From positions 1-15,113 of the forward strand of contig USAX01000035.1 of NCBI GenBank assembly GCA_900552705.1: DNA of 15,113 nucleotides, written 5' to 3'. How positions within the stretch are numbered: the stretch's first letter is position 1; the number at the start of each line of letters is the position of its first letter. Shown here piece by piece: positions 1 through 7,016 of this stretch. The stretch is from an uncultured Collinsella sp. (GTDB lineage Bacteria > Actinomycetota > Coriobacteriia > Coriobacteriales > Coriobacteriaceae). The position numbers were made by a program, and so were the translations under genes. The notes beneath the pieces are model-generated. The model did not search any database. It worked only from the letters and a program-made list of their open reading frames with translations, and was not told the DNA's origin.

Positions 1-613
1 GCTTTTTCACCGCCGCATAGTAGTCCTTGGGATTTTCGACGATATGGTTCTCAGAGAGAATCGAGGCGATCGTATCGCCCGAAGCACCGTCAGGAATGGT
101 CACCGTAACCTGCTGACCAGCCGTGACCTTCGAATCCTCACCGACAAAGAAGCCCTTAACGGCCGGCGCGACAAAGAAAACGATCGCGACAAGCGCAAGC
201 ACGGCGACGACGCCACCGATAATCATAGGCACCGGGGAGCTTTTCTTTTGGGCACCACGGCGGGCGTGCGTGTTATAGCTCGAGCGCGTGGCCGGAGCAA
301 CGCCGTGCGAGCCATGAGCGTGATGCGAATGCGATTGGGGGGCCTGCGTTCGCTGGGTAGGGGCCTGTTGTTTAAAGCGAGCGCCCCCTGCGGGCTGAGC
401 TGCGCGGGCCGTGGGCTGCTGGGCTACACGAGCGGTGGGCTGCTGGCTGGCGCGCTGAGCGGGTTGCGCGGCACGAGAGGAGGGCTGCGCCGGACGTGCG
501 GAAGGCTGGGCCACACGCTGGGTCGACTGCATCGGGCGCTGACCCGGCCGAGCGGAGCGCGGGGCAGACTGTCCCGGGCGATTCGGCTGGCGCGGATCGG
601 AAGCACTAGGCAT
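1..613 (-). CDS. mltG: Endolytic murein transglycosylase MltG (YceG family), N-terminal part
   Basis: The gene starts at ATG 613-611 and runs off the left edge; 204 codons are visible without a stop. MltG is an inner-membrane lytic transglycosylase that cuts nascent peptidoglycan strands and so sets their length. Residues 1-127 are a low-complexity cytoplasmic region rich in Q, P, A, R and S with a His cluster near 95-103. Residues about 128-150 form one hydrophobic membrane segment (start PMIIGGVVAVLALV). From about 168 the sequence VTVTIPDGASGDTIASIL matches the start of the YceG LysM-like subdomain. The catalytic part lies outside the window. A strong AGGAGG sits 6 nt before the ATG. The start overlaps the ruvX stop by 8 nt (ATGCCTAG), suggesting translational coupling. 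The name rests on this motif plus the ruvX neighbour, a frequent pairing. Confidence 0.87.
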   Translation of the reverse strand, partial: MPSASDPRQPNRPGQSAPRSARPGQRPMQSTQRVAQPSARPAQPSSRAAQPAQRASQQPTARVAQQPTARAAQPAGGARFKQQAPTQRTQAPQSHSHHAHGSHGVAPATRSSYNTHARRGAQKKSSPVPMIIGGVVAVLALVAIVFFVAPAVKGFFVGEDSKVTAGQQVTVTIPDGASGDTIASILSENHIVENPKDYYAAVKK

Positions 614-1034
614 GCGAAACCTCCTCGTTCTTACGATCGAGCCACGTCTGCAAGAACAGGCTGGCGGCGATCATGTCAATCTTGCCCCTCATCTGCTTTT
701 CGTTGAGTCCCTGCTCGCGCAGGATACGCTTGGCCTCTTGCGAGGACAGGCGCTCGTCCTCAAACTCCAGCGGAAGATCGAGCTCGTCGGCAATCTTTTG
801 CGCCACGGCGGCAACGCGCTCGGCCTGGGGGCCGGGCTCACCGGCCATGGTCAAGGGGCGTCCGCTTACCAGGATATCGGGCTCATAGTCCTCGACCAGA
901 TAACGGAACGTCTTGGCCATACCGGTGACCTCGGCAGCCGGAAGCACCTTGACAGGCATCGCCATCTTGCCATCACGGCTCGAGACGGCAATGCCAATCC
1001 TTGTCTCCCCTATGTCCAGCGCAAGCGCGACCAC
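606..1034 (-). CDS. ruvX: Pre-16S rRNA processing nuclease / Holliday junction resolvase-like RuvX (YqgF)
   Basis: A 142-residue protein, the normal length for the YqgF/RuvX family. This RNase H-like fold has been linked to 5' maturation of 16S rRNA and, in some reports, to Holliday junction resolution; it acts in the cytoplasm. Visible family motifs are LALDIGETRIGIAVS at 4-18 with the acidic residue D7, the SGRP strand at 57-60, FEDERLSSQEA at 91-101, and KIDMIAASLFLQ at 118-129 with D120; these give the usual three acidic active-site positions. The start codon is GTG (1034-1032), 9 nt after the alaS stop, and it lies in the alaS reading frame. No clear Shine-Dalgarno precedes it, so translation probably depends on reinitiation after alaS. 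The end overlaps mltG by 8 nt. Confidence 0.93.
   Translation of the reverse strand: MVALALDIGETRIGIAVSSRDGKMAMPVKVLPAAEVTGMAKTFRYLVEDYEPDILVSGRPLTMAGEPGPQAERVAAVAQKIADELDLPLEFEDERLSSQEAKRILREQGLNEKQMRGKIDMIAASLFLQTWLDRKNEEVSHA
620..625 (-). promoter_or_regulatory. Ribosome binding site of mltG
   Basis: AGGAGG on the minus strand, 6 nt upstream of ATG 613-611 and inside the last codons of ruvX. It fixes the mltG start and lets ribosomes load independently of ruvX despite the 8-nt overlap. Confidence 0.8.
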
Positions 1035-1043
1035 AACGACTAC

Positions 1044-3701
1044 TTAAGCACCGAGCGCGGTCTTGGCGGCCGCGAGGGCATCGGCGATACCGGCAGCGTT
1101 CTTGCCACCGGCCTGGGCCATGTTGGGACGACCGCCACCGCGACCATCGACCAGGCCCGCGATCCGCTTGATCACGTTACCGGCGTGGAAACCGGCCTTC
1201 ACGGCGTCATCGGAGCCAGCGGCGAGCAGCGCAGGGGTGCCTTTCTCGGTCACGCTGGCGACGACGCAGGCGACGGGGCCGGCGACCTTCTGGTGCACGG
1301 TATCCCAGACGTTGCGCAGGTCAGCAGCCTCAAGGCCCTGGAGCTCAGCGATAACGAGCTTGTAGCCGTTCAGCTCGACAGCGCCGTCGATGGCGCCGGA
1401 AATGGCATCGGAGGACCCACCAGTCAGAGCCTTCTTGAGCTTATTGGACGTCTCGCGGAGCTCGGCCTGCAGGTTCTCCACGCGGGCGGGAACCTCATCC
1501 ACGCGGCACTTGAGCGCAGCGGCAGCGGCGTCGACGAGCGCCAGGCGGTCGGCCATGTAATCGAGAGCGCCCTTAGAGGTCACGGCCTCAATGCGGCGGA
1601 CGTTGGAGCCCGTAGAGGACTCGGAAATGATCTTGAACAGGCCGATCTCGGCGGTGTTGGCAGCGTGCGTGCCACCGCAGAGCTCACGGGAGAACGGCTG
1701 GTCCTCGGCGCCCACGGAGACAACGCGGACGACGTCGCCATACTTCTCGCCAAACAGGGCGACAGCACCGGCGGCCTTGGCCTCGTCAATGCCCATGACG
1801 CGGGTCACGACCGGCTTGGAGGCAAAGATCTGCTGGTTGACCAGGTCCTCGACAGCCTTGAGCTGCTCGGAGGACAGGGCCTCGAAGTGCGTGAAGTCAA
1901 AGCGCAGGTGCTCAGGCGTCACCAGCGAGCCAGCCTGGGAGACATGCTCGCCCAGGACCTGCTTAAGCGCGGCGTCGAGCAGGTGCGTGGCGGTGTGGTT
2001 GCGGCGCAGGAAGCCACGGCGCTCGGCGTCAAGCGTGGCGGTCACAGCGGCACCGACAGTCAGCGTGCCATCGACAACGTGCGCGACGTGGGCATACAGA
2101 CCGTTGTGGTTCTTGGTGTCGGCAACGGTCAGAACAACGCCCTCGGCGGAAAGCTTGCCGGCATCGCCTTGCTGGCCACCCATCTCGGCATAGAACGGGG
2201 TGCGGTCGAGAACGACCTCGACGTCCTCGCCGGCGGCAGCGGACTCGACGGACTCGCCGTTGCGCACGATGGCAACAACCTTGGCGCCATCGATGACGTC
2301 GTTGTCATAGCCGTCGAACTCGGTCGCGGCGACCTTGTCGGACAGTTCGACCCACACGTCGTTGAAGCTGCCCCAGGCGTCGCCCTTGGCATTGGCGCGG
2401 GCGCGGGCCTTCTGGTCCTCCATGCAGGCGGTGAAGCCGTCCATGTCGACGTCGTGGCCAGCGGTGCCGGCGATCTCGACGGTCAAGTCGATGGGGAAAC
2501 CAAAGGTGTCGTGCAGCTTAAAGGCAACATCGCCCGGAAGCACAGCGCCCTCGGCAAGCGATGCCAGGACCTCATCCAGGTAGACGCGACCGTTGTCGAG
2601 CGTCGTGGAGAAGCGCTCCTCCTCGGAGGCGACGATACCCTTGACGAGCGCGACGTTCTTGAGCAGCTCGGGATAGGCCTCGCCCATCTGAGCGTTGACC
2701 TCGTCGATAAACTTGGTCAGGAAGGCGCCCTCGATACCCAGCAGGCGACCGTGGAACACGGCACGGCGGAGCAGGCGGCGAAGAACATACTCGCGACCCT
2801 CGTTACCGGGCAGGATGCCGTCCGAGATCATAAAGTCAACGGCACGAGAGTGATCCGCGATGATGCGCAGGGAGCGGCTGGCACCGGAATAATCGTCGGC
2901 GTCATAGGTCTTGCCGCTGATCTTCTCGCCCAGCTTGATGAGGTGCTGCATCAGATCGCCGTCGTAGTTAGCGGTCTTGTGCTGCATGATGGCGGCCATG
3001 CGCTCCAGACCCATGCCCGTATCGAGGTTGCGGTGCGGCAGCTCCGGCATGGAGCCATCCTCCTGGCGGTCGTACTGGGTAAACACGAGGTTCCAGAACT
3101 CAAGGAAGCGATCGCAGTCGCAGCCAGGCTTGCAGTCGGGGCTGCCGCAACCGACCTCCTCGCCCATGTCAAAGTAGATCTCGGAGCACGGACCGCAGGG
3201 GCCGGTGGGGCCAGCAGCCCAGAAGTTGTCGTCCTCGCCCAGACGCGAGATGTGATCCTCGGCAACGCCCAGGGAGCGCCACACGTCATGTGTCTCGTCG
3301 TCCTCGGTAAAGACGGTGAAGTACAGACGGTCGAGCGGCAGCTTGAACTCCTTGGTGATGAGCTCAAAGGCCCAAGCGCAGGCCTGCTGCTTGGAGACGC
3401 CACCAAAGGAGAAGTCGCCGAGCATCTCGAAGAAGGACAGGTGACGGCCGTCCTCGCCGATGCAGTCGATGTCGTTGGTGCGGACGCACTTCTGGCAGGA
3501 GATCGCGCCGATCTCCTTCATGGTCTTCTTGCCCTGGTAATACTCCTTAAACTGGTTCATGCCGGCGTTGGCAAGCAGCAGCGAAGGATCGTCGGGGACG
3601 AGGGACGAAGAAGGGTAGAGCTTAAGACCGCGCTCCTCAAAGAAATTGAGGAACTTAGAGCGGATCTCGGCCGTAGTCATTGACGGGTAGTCAGCACTCA
3701 T
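1044..3701 (-). CDS. alaS: Alanine--tRNA ligase (AlaRS)
   Basis: An 885-residue protein, close to the usual 870-890. It charges tRNA-Ala and edits mischarged Ser/Gly. The class II aminoacylation core occupies about 8-250 (TTAEIRSKFLNFFEERG at 9-25, then GPTGPCGPCSEIYFD at 164-178). A Cys-rich stretch at 185-196 (CGSPDCKPGCDC) looks metal-binding. The editing domain carries the zinc motif HTATH at 569-573 with CGGTH at 675-679. The C-terminal DHHA1 domain ends near 850-875 with GRGGGRPNMAQAGG. The frame is open 30 codons further upstream, but ATG 3701 is chosen because GAGGAG lies 9 nt before it and homologues start just before the TTAEIR segment; ATG 3680 is a second, less likely start. It leads an alaS-ruvX-mltG unit behind its own candidate promoter. 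Confidence 0.97.
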   Translation of the reverse strand: MSADYPSMTTAEIRSKFLNFFEERGLKLYPSSSLVPDDPSLLLANAGMNQFKEYYQGKKTMKEIGAISCQKCVRTNDIDCIGEDGRHLSFFEMLGDFSFGGVSKQQACAWAFELITKEFKLPLDRLYFTVFTEDDETHDVWRSLGVAEDHISRLGEDDNFWAAGPTGPCGPCSEIYFDMGEEVGCGSPDCKPGCDCDRFLEFWNLVFTQYDRQEDGSMPELPHRNLDTGMGLERMAAIMQHKTANYDGDLMQHLIKLGEKISGKTYDADDYSGASRSLRIIADHSRAVDFMISDGILPGNEGREYVLRRLLRRAVFHGRLLGIEGAFLTKFIDEVNAQMGEAYPELLKNVALVKGIVASEEERFSTTLDNGRVYLDEVLASLAEGAVLPGDVAFKLHDTFGFPIDLTVEIAGTAGHDVDMDGFTACMEDQKARARANAKGDAWGSFNDVWVELSDKVAATEFDGYDNDVIDGAKVVAIVRNGESVESAAAGEDVEVVLDRTPFYAEMGGQQGDAGKLSAEGVVLTVADTKNHNGLYAHVAHVVDGTLTVGAAVTATLDAERRGFLRRNHTATHLLDAALKQVLGEHVSQAGSLVTPEHLRFDFTHFEALSSEQLKAVEDLVNQQIFASKPVVTRVMGIDEAKAAGAVALFGEKYGDVVRVVSVGAEDQPFSRELCGGTHAANTAEIGLFKIISESSTGSNVRRIEAVTSKGALDYMADRLALVDAAAAALKCRVDEVPARVENLQAELRETSNKLKKALTGGSSDAISGAIDGAVELNGYKLVIAELQGLEAADLRNVWDTVHQKVAGPVACVVASVTEKGTPALLAAGSDDAVKAGFHAGNVIKRIAGLVDGRGGGRPNMAQAGGKNAAGIADALAAAKTALGA

Positions 3702-3747
3702 AGAGGGAATCTCCTCGGTTTCACATCGAAACAGTTCAAACGTAACG

Positions 3748-3776
3748 ATATTACCATCCCACCGCGCAAGTGCAAA
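3748..3776 (-). promoter_or_regulatory. Candidate promoter of alaS
   Basis: On the minus strand TTTGCA (3776-3771) and TAATAT (3753-3748) are separated by 17 nt, each matching 4 of 6 consensus bases for the main vegetative sigma factor. TAATAT also fits the relaxed TANNNT form common in actinobacteria. The expected start of transcription would give a leader of about 40 nt, too short for a T-box. The -35 element overlaps the T-tract of the upstream terminator, so the two signals are back to back. Read by eye, not scored. Confidence 0.35.
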
Positions 3777-3803
3777 AAAGAGGGCCGGCACAATGCCGGC
3801 CCT
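3774..3803 (-). terminator. Rho-independent terminator of the sigma/permease operon
   Basis: Minus-strand RNA would form a perfect 10-bp GC-rich stem (AGGGCCGGCA with TGCCGGCCCT, 3803-3794 and 3790-3781) with a 3-nt loop, followed by C and six Ts. It lies about 50 nt after the permease stop and immediately upstream of the alaS promoter region, and so separates the sigma cassette from alaS. Confidence 0.9.
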
Positions 3804-3853
3804 TCAGCGAAATTGCATGTTAGCGCGTATGAATGTTAACGCGAATTACCCCG

Positions 3854-5263
3854 CTACTTGTCGTCATCGTCCATGGAACCGTCGATGCCGGTTTTGGTGT
3901 CGTCATCCGTGTTGGAATCGTCATCCTTGGCGAAGGGGTTCTTGAAAAAGCCTGTCGCATCGGGCTGCAGGTCCGAAAGCTTGATCCAAGGATTATCGAG
4001 CTCGGGCTTGGGCATAGCTTTAGCCTCGGGCGCAGTCTCGTTACCGATGAGCTCGGACTCATAGATGAACGTATCGTCCCCAAGCGCGTCGTAGGCGGCG
4101 ACCGGGTTGCCCTCGGCATCGCGGTACGGCGTGCCCTTAAACACGGCGCCGTCATAGGCCACAAGCTGGCGGCCGGTCTCGTTCTCAAAGTAGTAGACGA
4201 AAATGCCCTTGAGGGCTGCGCACAGCGGAATGGCAATGATCATGCCAATGGGGCCCATGAGTGCCGAGCCAATAACGAGCGCCGTGAGGCTCATGATGGG
4301 ATGCACCTGCACCGAGCTCTGCATGACCTTAGGCGAAATCACGTTATCGGTGACGTTTTGCGCAACCATCGTCACGATGAGCGTCCACAACGCCAACATG
4401 GGGCTGAACATGAAACCGAGCACTGTGGCGATTGCCGCGCTCACCCAGGGGCCGACGACCGGAACCAAATGCATGATGCCGGTAAAGATAGCCATGAGCG
4501 CCGCATACGGATGGCCGATAATCATAAAACCGATAAAAGCGAGGAAACCACCGCAGATGGACGTCACGACCATACCGCGCATGTAGCCGCCGACAGAGCG
4601 AGAAAGGATGGCGACCATAAAGCGGTACGAGGTCTCCTTCTCCTGACCGATGATGGTGCAAATCTCGTGGTGCATGCGAGGGTAGTCGCAAGCCATCCAG
4701 TAGGCAAGCACCAGACCAAGGAAGATCACGAACAGCTGCGAGGCCGTATTGGTGATGAGCGGGAACACACCGCGGCCAAGCTCGGCAGCGATCTGAGACA
4801 CATACTTCGATGCCACGGTAACCAGCGACGAAAGATTATCGTCCAAATACTCCATGAGCGGCGTGTTGTTGAGCGTCTTGACATGCGAGACCATCTCGTT
4901 GAGGTCGCCACCCGCAACACGAAGCTGCTCAGGCAGACGGCTCAGGACTTCCATGATCTGACCAAAGAGAATCGGCGACAAGATGCAAACGACACCGACG
5001 AGTACGGCAACAACAACAATAAGCGCGATAAGCGAACCGATGCCGCGATTCACGCCATGGTGCTCGAGCCAGTTGGTGATCGGGGACATCACAAAAGCAA
5101 TGATGGAGCCAACGGCAAGGAACTCAATAACCGGTGCCAGGATGCCCATAAGGTTAAAGATGACAGCAGCAATAACAATGCAGCCGACAACAGCCCAAAT
5201 GCGCAGCGTCAGAATGCGGGTGTCGCGCAGCGCGCGATCGGTTTGTTGGGGATGCTCACTCAT
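3854..5263 (-). CDS. AI-2E/PerM-family membrane transporter
   Basis: A 469-residue polytopic membrane protein of the AI-2E transporter family (PerM/YdiK/TqsA-like). Family members export or exchange small solutes; the substrate cannot be read from sequence. Hydrophobic segments are near 23-62 (probably two), 77-99, 168-190, 228-250, 254-285 and 323-357. A soluble stretch lies at about 100-165. Family hallmarks are the GIMHLVPVVGPWVS segment at 262-275 and DNVISPKVM at 306-314, followed by VHPIMSLTALVIGSALMG at 320-337. After about 370 there is a roughly 100-residue cytoplasmic tail ending in a very acidic stretch (DDDSNTDDDTK and SMDDDDK), longer than in many family members. Its ATG overlaps the sigma-factor stop as ATGA, so it is likely co-translated with it. 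A role as a stress-regulon member is inferred from position only. Confidence 0.87.
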   Translation of the reverse strand: MSEHPQQTDRALRDTRILTLRIWAVVGCIVIAAVIFNLMGILAPVIEFLAVGSIIAFVMSPITNWLEHHGVNRGIGSLIALIVVVAVLVGVVCILSPILFGQIMEVLSRLPEQLRVAGGDLNEMVSHVKTLNNTPLMEYLDDNLSSLVTVASKYVSQIAAELGRGVFPLITNTASQLFVIFLGLVLAYWMACDYPRMHHEICTIIGQEKETSYRFMVAILSRSVGGYMRGMVVTSICGGFLAFIGFMIIGHPYAALMAIFTGIMHLVPVVGPWVSAAIATVLGFMFSPMLALWTLIVTMVAQNVTDNVISPKVMQSSVQVHPIMSLTALVIGSALMGPIGMIIAIPLCAALKGIFVYYFENETGRQLVAYDGAVFKGTPYRDAEGNPVAAYDALGDDTFIYESELIGNETAPEAKAMPKPELDNPWIKLSDLQPDATGFFKNPFAKDDDSNTDDDTKTGIDGSMDDDDK

Positions 5264-6051
5264 GAACGAACCATCACTCCGTCGGGGTCGATCTTATCCT
5301 GAATCTTCTTGAGGGTGCGGCGCAGCAGGCGCGAGACCTGCACCTGCGAGATGCCCAGCTTCTTGGCGATCTCGATCTGGGTCATGCCCTTCACAAAGCG
5401 CAGCTCGATGACTTCGCGCTCGCGCGGCGAGAAATCGCGGATGGCCTCTTCAATGACCAGACGGTCATCGGTAAAGTCGAGCTCGTTGTCGTCGTCGGCG
5501 TAACGGTCAAGAATCGAGGGCGCATCGTCGGAATCGGACGCACCAGGAGCCTCAATGGGCACCGAGGTATAGGCCGAAGACGATTCCATAGCCTCCAGGA
5601 CCTCGTCGACGGTCACGTCCAGGTACTCAGCGATTTCTTCGACCTTGGGCGAGCGCTGCAACTCGTTGGTAAGCTTGTCGGTAGCCTGGTTAACCTTGGC
5701 AGAAAGCTCCTGCAGGCGACGAGGCACGCGCACGCTCCAGCCCTTGTCACGGAAGTGACGCTTGATCTCGCCCAAGATGGTGGGCGTGGCAAACGTGGTG
5801 AACTCGAGTCCGCGCTCAGGGTCAAAGCGGTCGATTGCCTTGAGCAGGCCCAAATAGCCAACCTGCATCAGATCGTCGAGCGGCTCGCCGCGATTCTTAA
5901 ATTTGTTGGCAAGGAACCTTACCAGGTTCATGTGGGACATGACGAGCTGCTCGCGGGCGTCCGGATCACCGGTCTCCTTGTAGCGACGAAACAGCTCGCG
6001 GGTTTTCTCCTTGTCCCAAGCGGTCTTGCCGCTCCGGGAACGTTCGGTCAT
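5260..6051 (-). CDS. RNA polymerase sigma factor, SigB/SigF/SigG family (group 3 sigma-70)
   Basis: A 263-residue alternative sigma factor. Region 2 (about 35-105) includes HMNLVRFLANKFKNRG, DLMQVGYLGLLKAIDRFDPERG and FTTFATPTILGEIKRHFRDK, the classic core-binding and -10-recognition sequence of the SigB/SigF/SigG class. Region 3 is at about 106-165 (VRVPRRLQELSAKV). Region 4 (about 200-252) carries SPREREVIELRFVKGMTQIEIA and the helix-turn-helix SQVQVSRLLRRTLKKI. An acidic linker at about 168-197 (SDSDD, DDDNELDFTDD) joins regions 3 and 4. The start ATG follows the stop of the anti-sigma-like gene after one base, and the end overlaps the permease by 4 nt. Members of this class control general stress or developmental regulons and are normally held by an RsbW/SpoIIAB partner, which here is the upstream gene. 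Which of SigB or SigF is the better name is not decidable by eye. Confidence 0.93.
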   Translation of the reverse strand: MTERSRSGKTAWDKEKTRELFRRYKETGDPDAREQLVMSHMNLVRFLANKFKNRGEPLDDLMQVGYLGLLKAIDRFDPERGLEFTTFATPTILGEIKRHFRDKGWSVRVPRRLQELSAKVNQATDKLTNELQRSPKVEEIAEYLDVTVDEVLEAMESSSAYTSVPIEAPGASDSDDAPSILDRYADDDNELDFTDDRLVIEEAIRDFSPREREVIELRFVKGMTQIEIAKKLGISQVQVSRLLRRTLKKIQDKIDPDGVMVRS

Positions 6052-6052
6052 A

Positions 6053-6430
6053 TTAGATATCCGCCTTGAGATCGAGGGAAAGCGTCAGGGGCGCCGCAGT
6101 CTTTTCGTAGGAATCGCACACGCTCGCGAGGATGAGCTCGGCATACACCGCAGCCTGGTCGTTTTCATCAACCGTAGCCTGGTCTCCAAAGGTAATAGTC
6201 ATGCCAACGTGAGTCTCATCGACATCGAATTTGATGGTGATGTCGTCGCAGTCGACCGCGGTGCACCCAAAGATGAAAGCCTCCTCGGCAGCCATGCGGA
6301 TGTCCTCGATGCGATCGACAGACATGGAGCACAGGGCACCAACGTTAGCTGCCGTCATGCGCACAAGGCGAGCGAGACGCGGGTCGCCGGCAACGGTCAG
6401 CGTGATGGGGCAGGTTGCTTCGCTACTCAT
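6053..6430 (-). CDS. RsbW/SpoIIAB-like anti-sigma factor with degenerate ATP-binding motifs
   Basis: A 125-residue protein starting at ATG 6430; GAGGAG lies 7 nt upstream. The frame is open for 37 more codons, but those overlap the upstream gene and are Arg/Pro-rich out-of-frame sequence. It resembles the GHKL fold of RsbW/SpoIIAB: an opening strand ITLTVAGDPRLARLVRMTAA, the helix DRIEDIRMAAEEAF at 39-52, central strands DDITIKFDV and VGMTITFGD, and a final helix-strand AELILASVCDSYEK...LTLSLDL. The N-box asparagine expected four residues after E50 is replaced by F54. No clear DxGxG or GxGL lid motif is visible around 78-98. It therefore probably does not bind ATP in the usual way. Placement directly before the sigma gene supports an anti-sigma role; no STAS anti-anti-sigma gene is adjacent. 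Loss of kinase activity is an inference. Confidence 0.72.
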   Translation of the reverse strand: MSSEATCPITLTVAGDPRLARLVRMTAANVGALCSMSVDRIEDIRMAAEEAFIFGCTAVDCDDITIKFDVDETHVGMTITFGDQATVDENDQAAVYAELILASVCDSYEKTAAPLTLSLDLKADI

Positions 6431-7016
6431 CGCAGGACTCCTCAGAGGACTCGGCGGGCGTATAGGTGTAATACTGAGCCGTCTTGGCTGCGGGCTTCTG
6501 AGCCGCATCCGCACCATCGGCGGCCTCGTCCTCGGCCTCACCGATCAGAACGCGCTCGATAGGCTGCTCGGCCTCGGCGGCGGCAGCGGCTAGCTTACGA
6601 TCGGCATCGGCTGCAGGAGCCTTCACCTTATTGAAGAGCTTCTGCACGGCGCCGGCCGCAGAATCTGTCACGCTCGATACGGCATTACTGGCCTCGGCCA
6701 TACTGCCCGTGACCTCGGAGATGTCGCGAACGACCGCCTCAACCTCAACGAGGTTGGACGTCAGGGCGTCAACGGCAGTCTTGCTCGACTTGAGGAGCGG
6801 CTCAACCTGAGCCAACGCGGGGTTGAGCTCATCGACAGCGCCATCAAGCTTTGCCACCACGGGCTGCGCCTCGGCAATCGTATTGTTGAGGTCAGTTACC
6901 GTCTTGTCGAGCGAGTCGACAACGGTGCGGGTTTTGCGCAGGGTGAGCGCAAGCTCAACGATAGCCCACACGCCGGCAACGGCGAGCAGCAGCAAGGCGA
7001 TTTGAATGGGACTCAT
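6423..7016 (-). CDS. DUF948/YtxG-like membrane-anchored coiled-coil protein
   Basis: A 197-residue protein. Residues about 4-25 (IQIALLLLAVAGVWAIVELAL) form a single N-terminal membrane anchor. Residues about 28-140 are a long amphipathic helical region with heptad-like spacing (VDSLDKTVTDLNNTIAEAQPVV and following), typical of DUF948 proteins such as B. subtilis YtxG. The C-terminal 60 residues are Ala/Glu-rich and probably disordered, ending SSEESCDE. GGGAGG lies 5 nt before the ATG. The stop overlaps the start of the RsbW-like gene by 8 nt (ATGAGTAG). YtxG is a known general stress protein of the B. subtilis SigB regulon, so its linkage here to a SigB/SigF-type sigma gene fits. Molecular function is unknown. 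It could also be described only as a generic coiled-coil membrane protein, since this fold has low sequence specificity. Confidence 0.7.
   Translation of the reverse strand: MSPIQIALLLLAVAGVWAIVELALTLRKTRTVVDSLDKTVTDLNNTIAEAQPVVAKLDGAVDELNPALAQVEPLLKSSKTAVDALTSNLVEVEAVVRDISEVTGSMAEASNAVSSVTDSAAGAVQKLFNKVKAPAADADRKLAAAAAEAEQPIERVLIGEAEDEAADGADAAQKPAAKTAQYYTYTPAESSEESCDE
6438..6443 (-). promoter_or_regulatory. Ribosome binding site of the RsbW-like gene
   Basis: GAGGAG on the minus strand, 7 nt before ATG 6430-6428, within the last codons of the DUF948-like gene. It selects the 125-residue form over the longer open frame. Confidence 0.75.

Noticed and set aside
612..3683. A 1023-codon open frame on the plus strand opposite alaS and ruvX
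   Set aside because: It runs antisense to a full, motif-rich alaS and ruvX. Its translation is low-complexity (rich in G, L, V, D, H) with no recognisable domain, as expected when a high-GC gene with strong third-position bias leaves the opposite strand free of stops.
3717..3731. A 5-bp inverted repeat GTTTC/GAAAC in the alaS leader as a possible regulator site or T-box
   Set aside because: It is too short, and the leader of about 40-45 nt cannot hold a T-box; no specifier loop or antiterminator sequence is present.
3702..3791. A 30-residue N-terminal extension of AlaRS starting at 3791
   Set aside because: It would begin inside the terminator stem and has no ribosome binding site; the ATG at 3701 has GAGGAG at a good distance and gives the normal family N-terminus.
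3833..5302. A 489-codon open frame on the plus strand opposite the permease
   Set aside because: It is the codon-bias shadow of the AI-2E-family gene; the translation is an improbable charged His/Asp/Asn/Arg-rich string, and there is no ribosome binding site or neighbour in the same orientation.
6431..6541. A 37-residue longer form of the RsbW-like protein
   Set aside because: The added residues are Arg/Pro-rich and lie in the body of the upstream gene in another frame, while ATG 6430 has a strong ribosome binding site.
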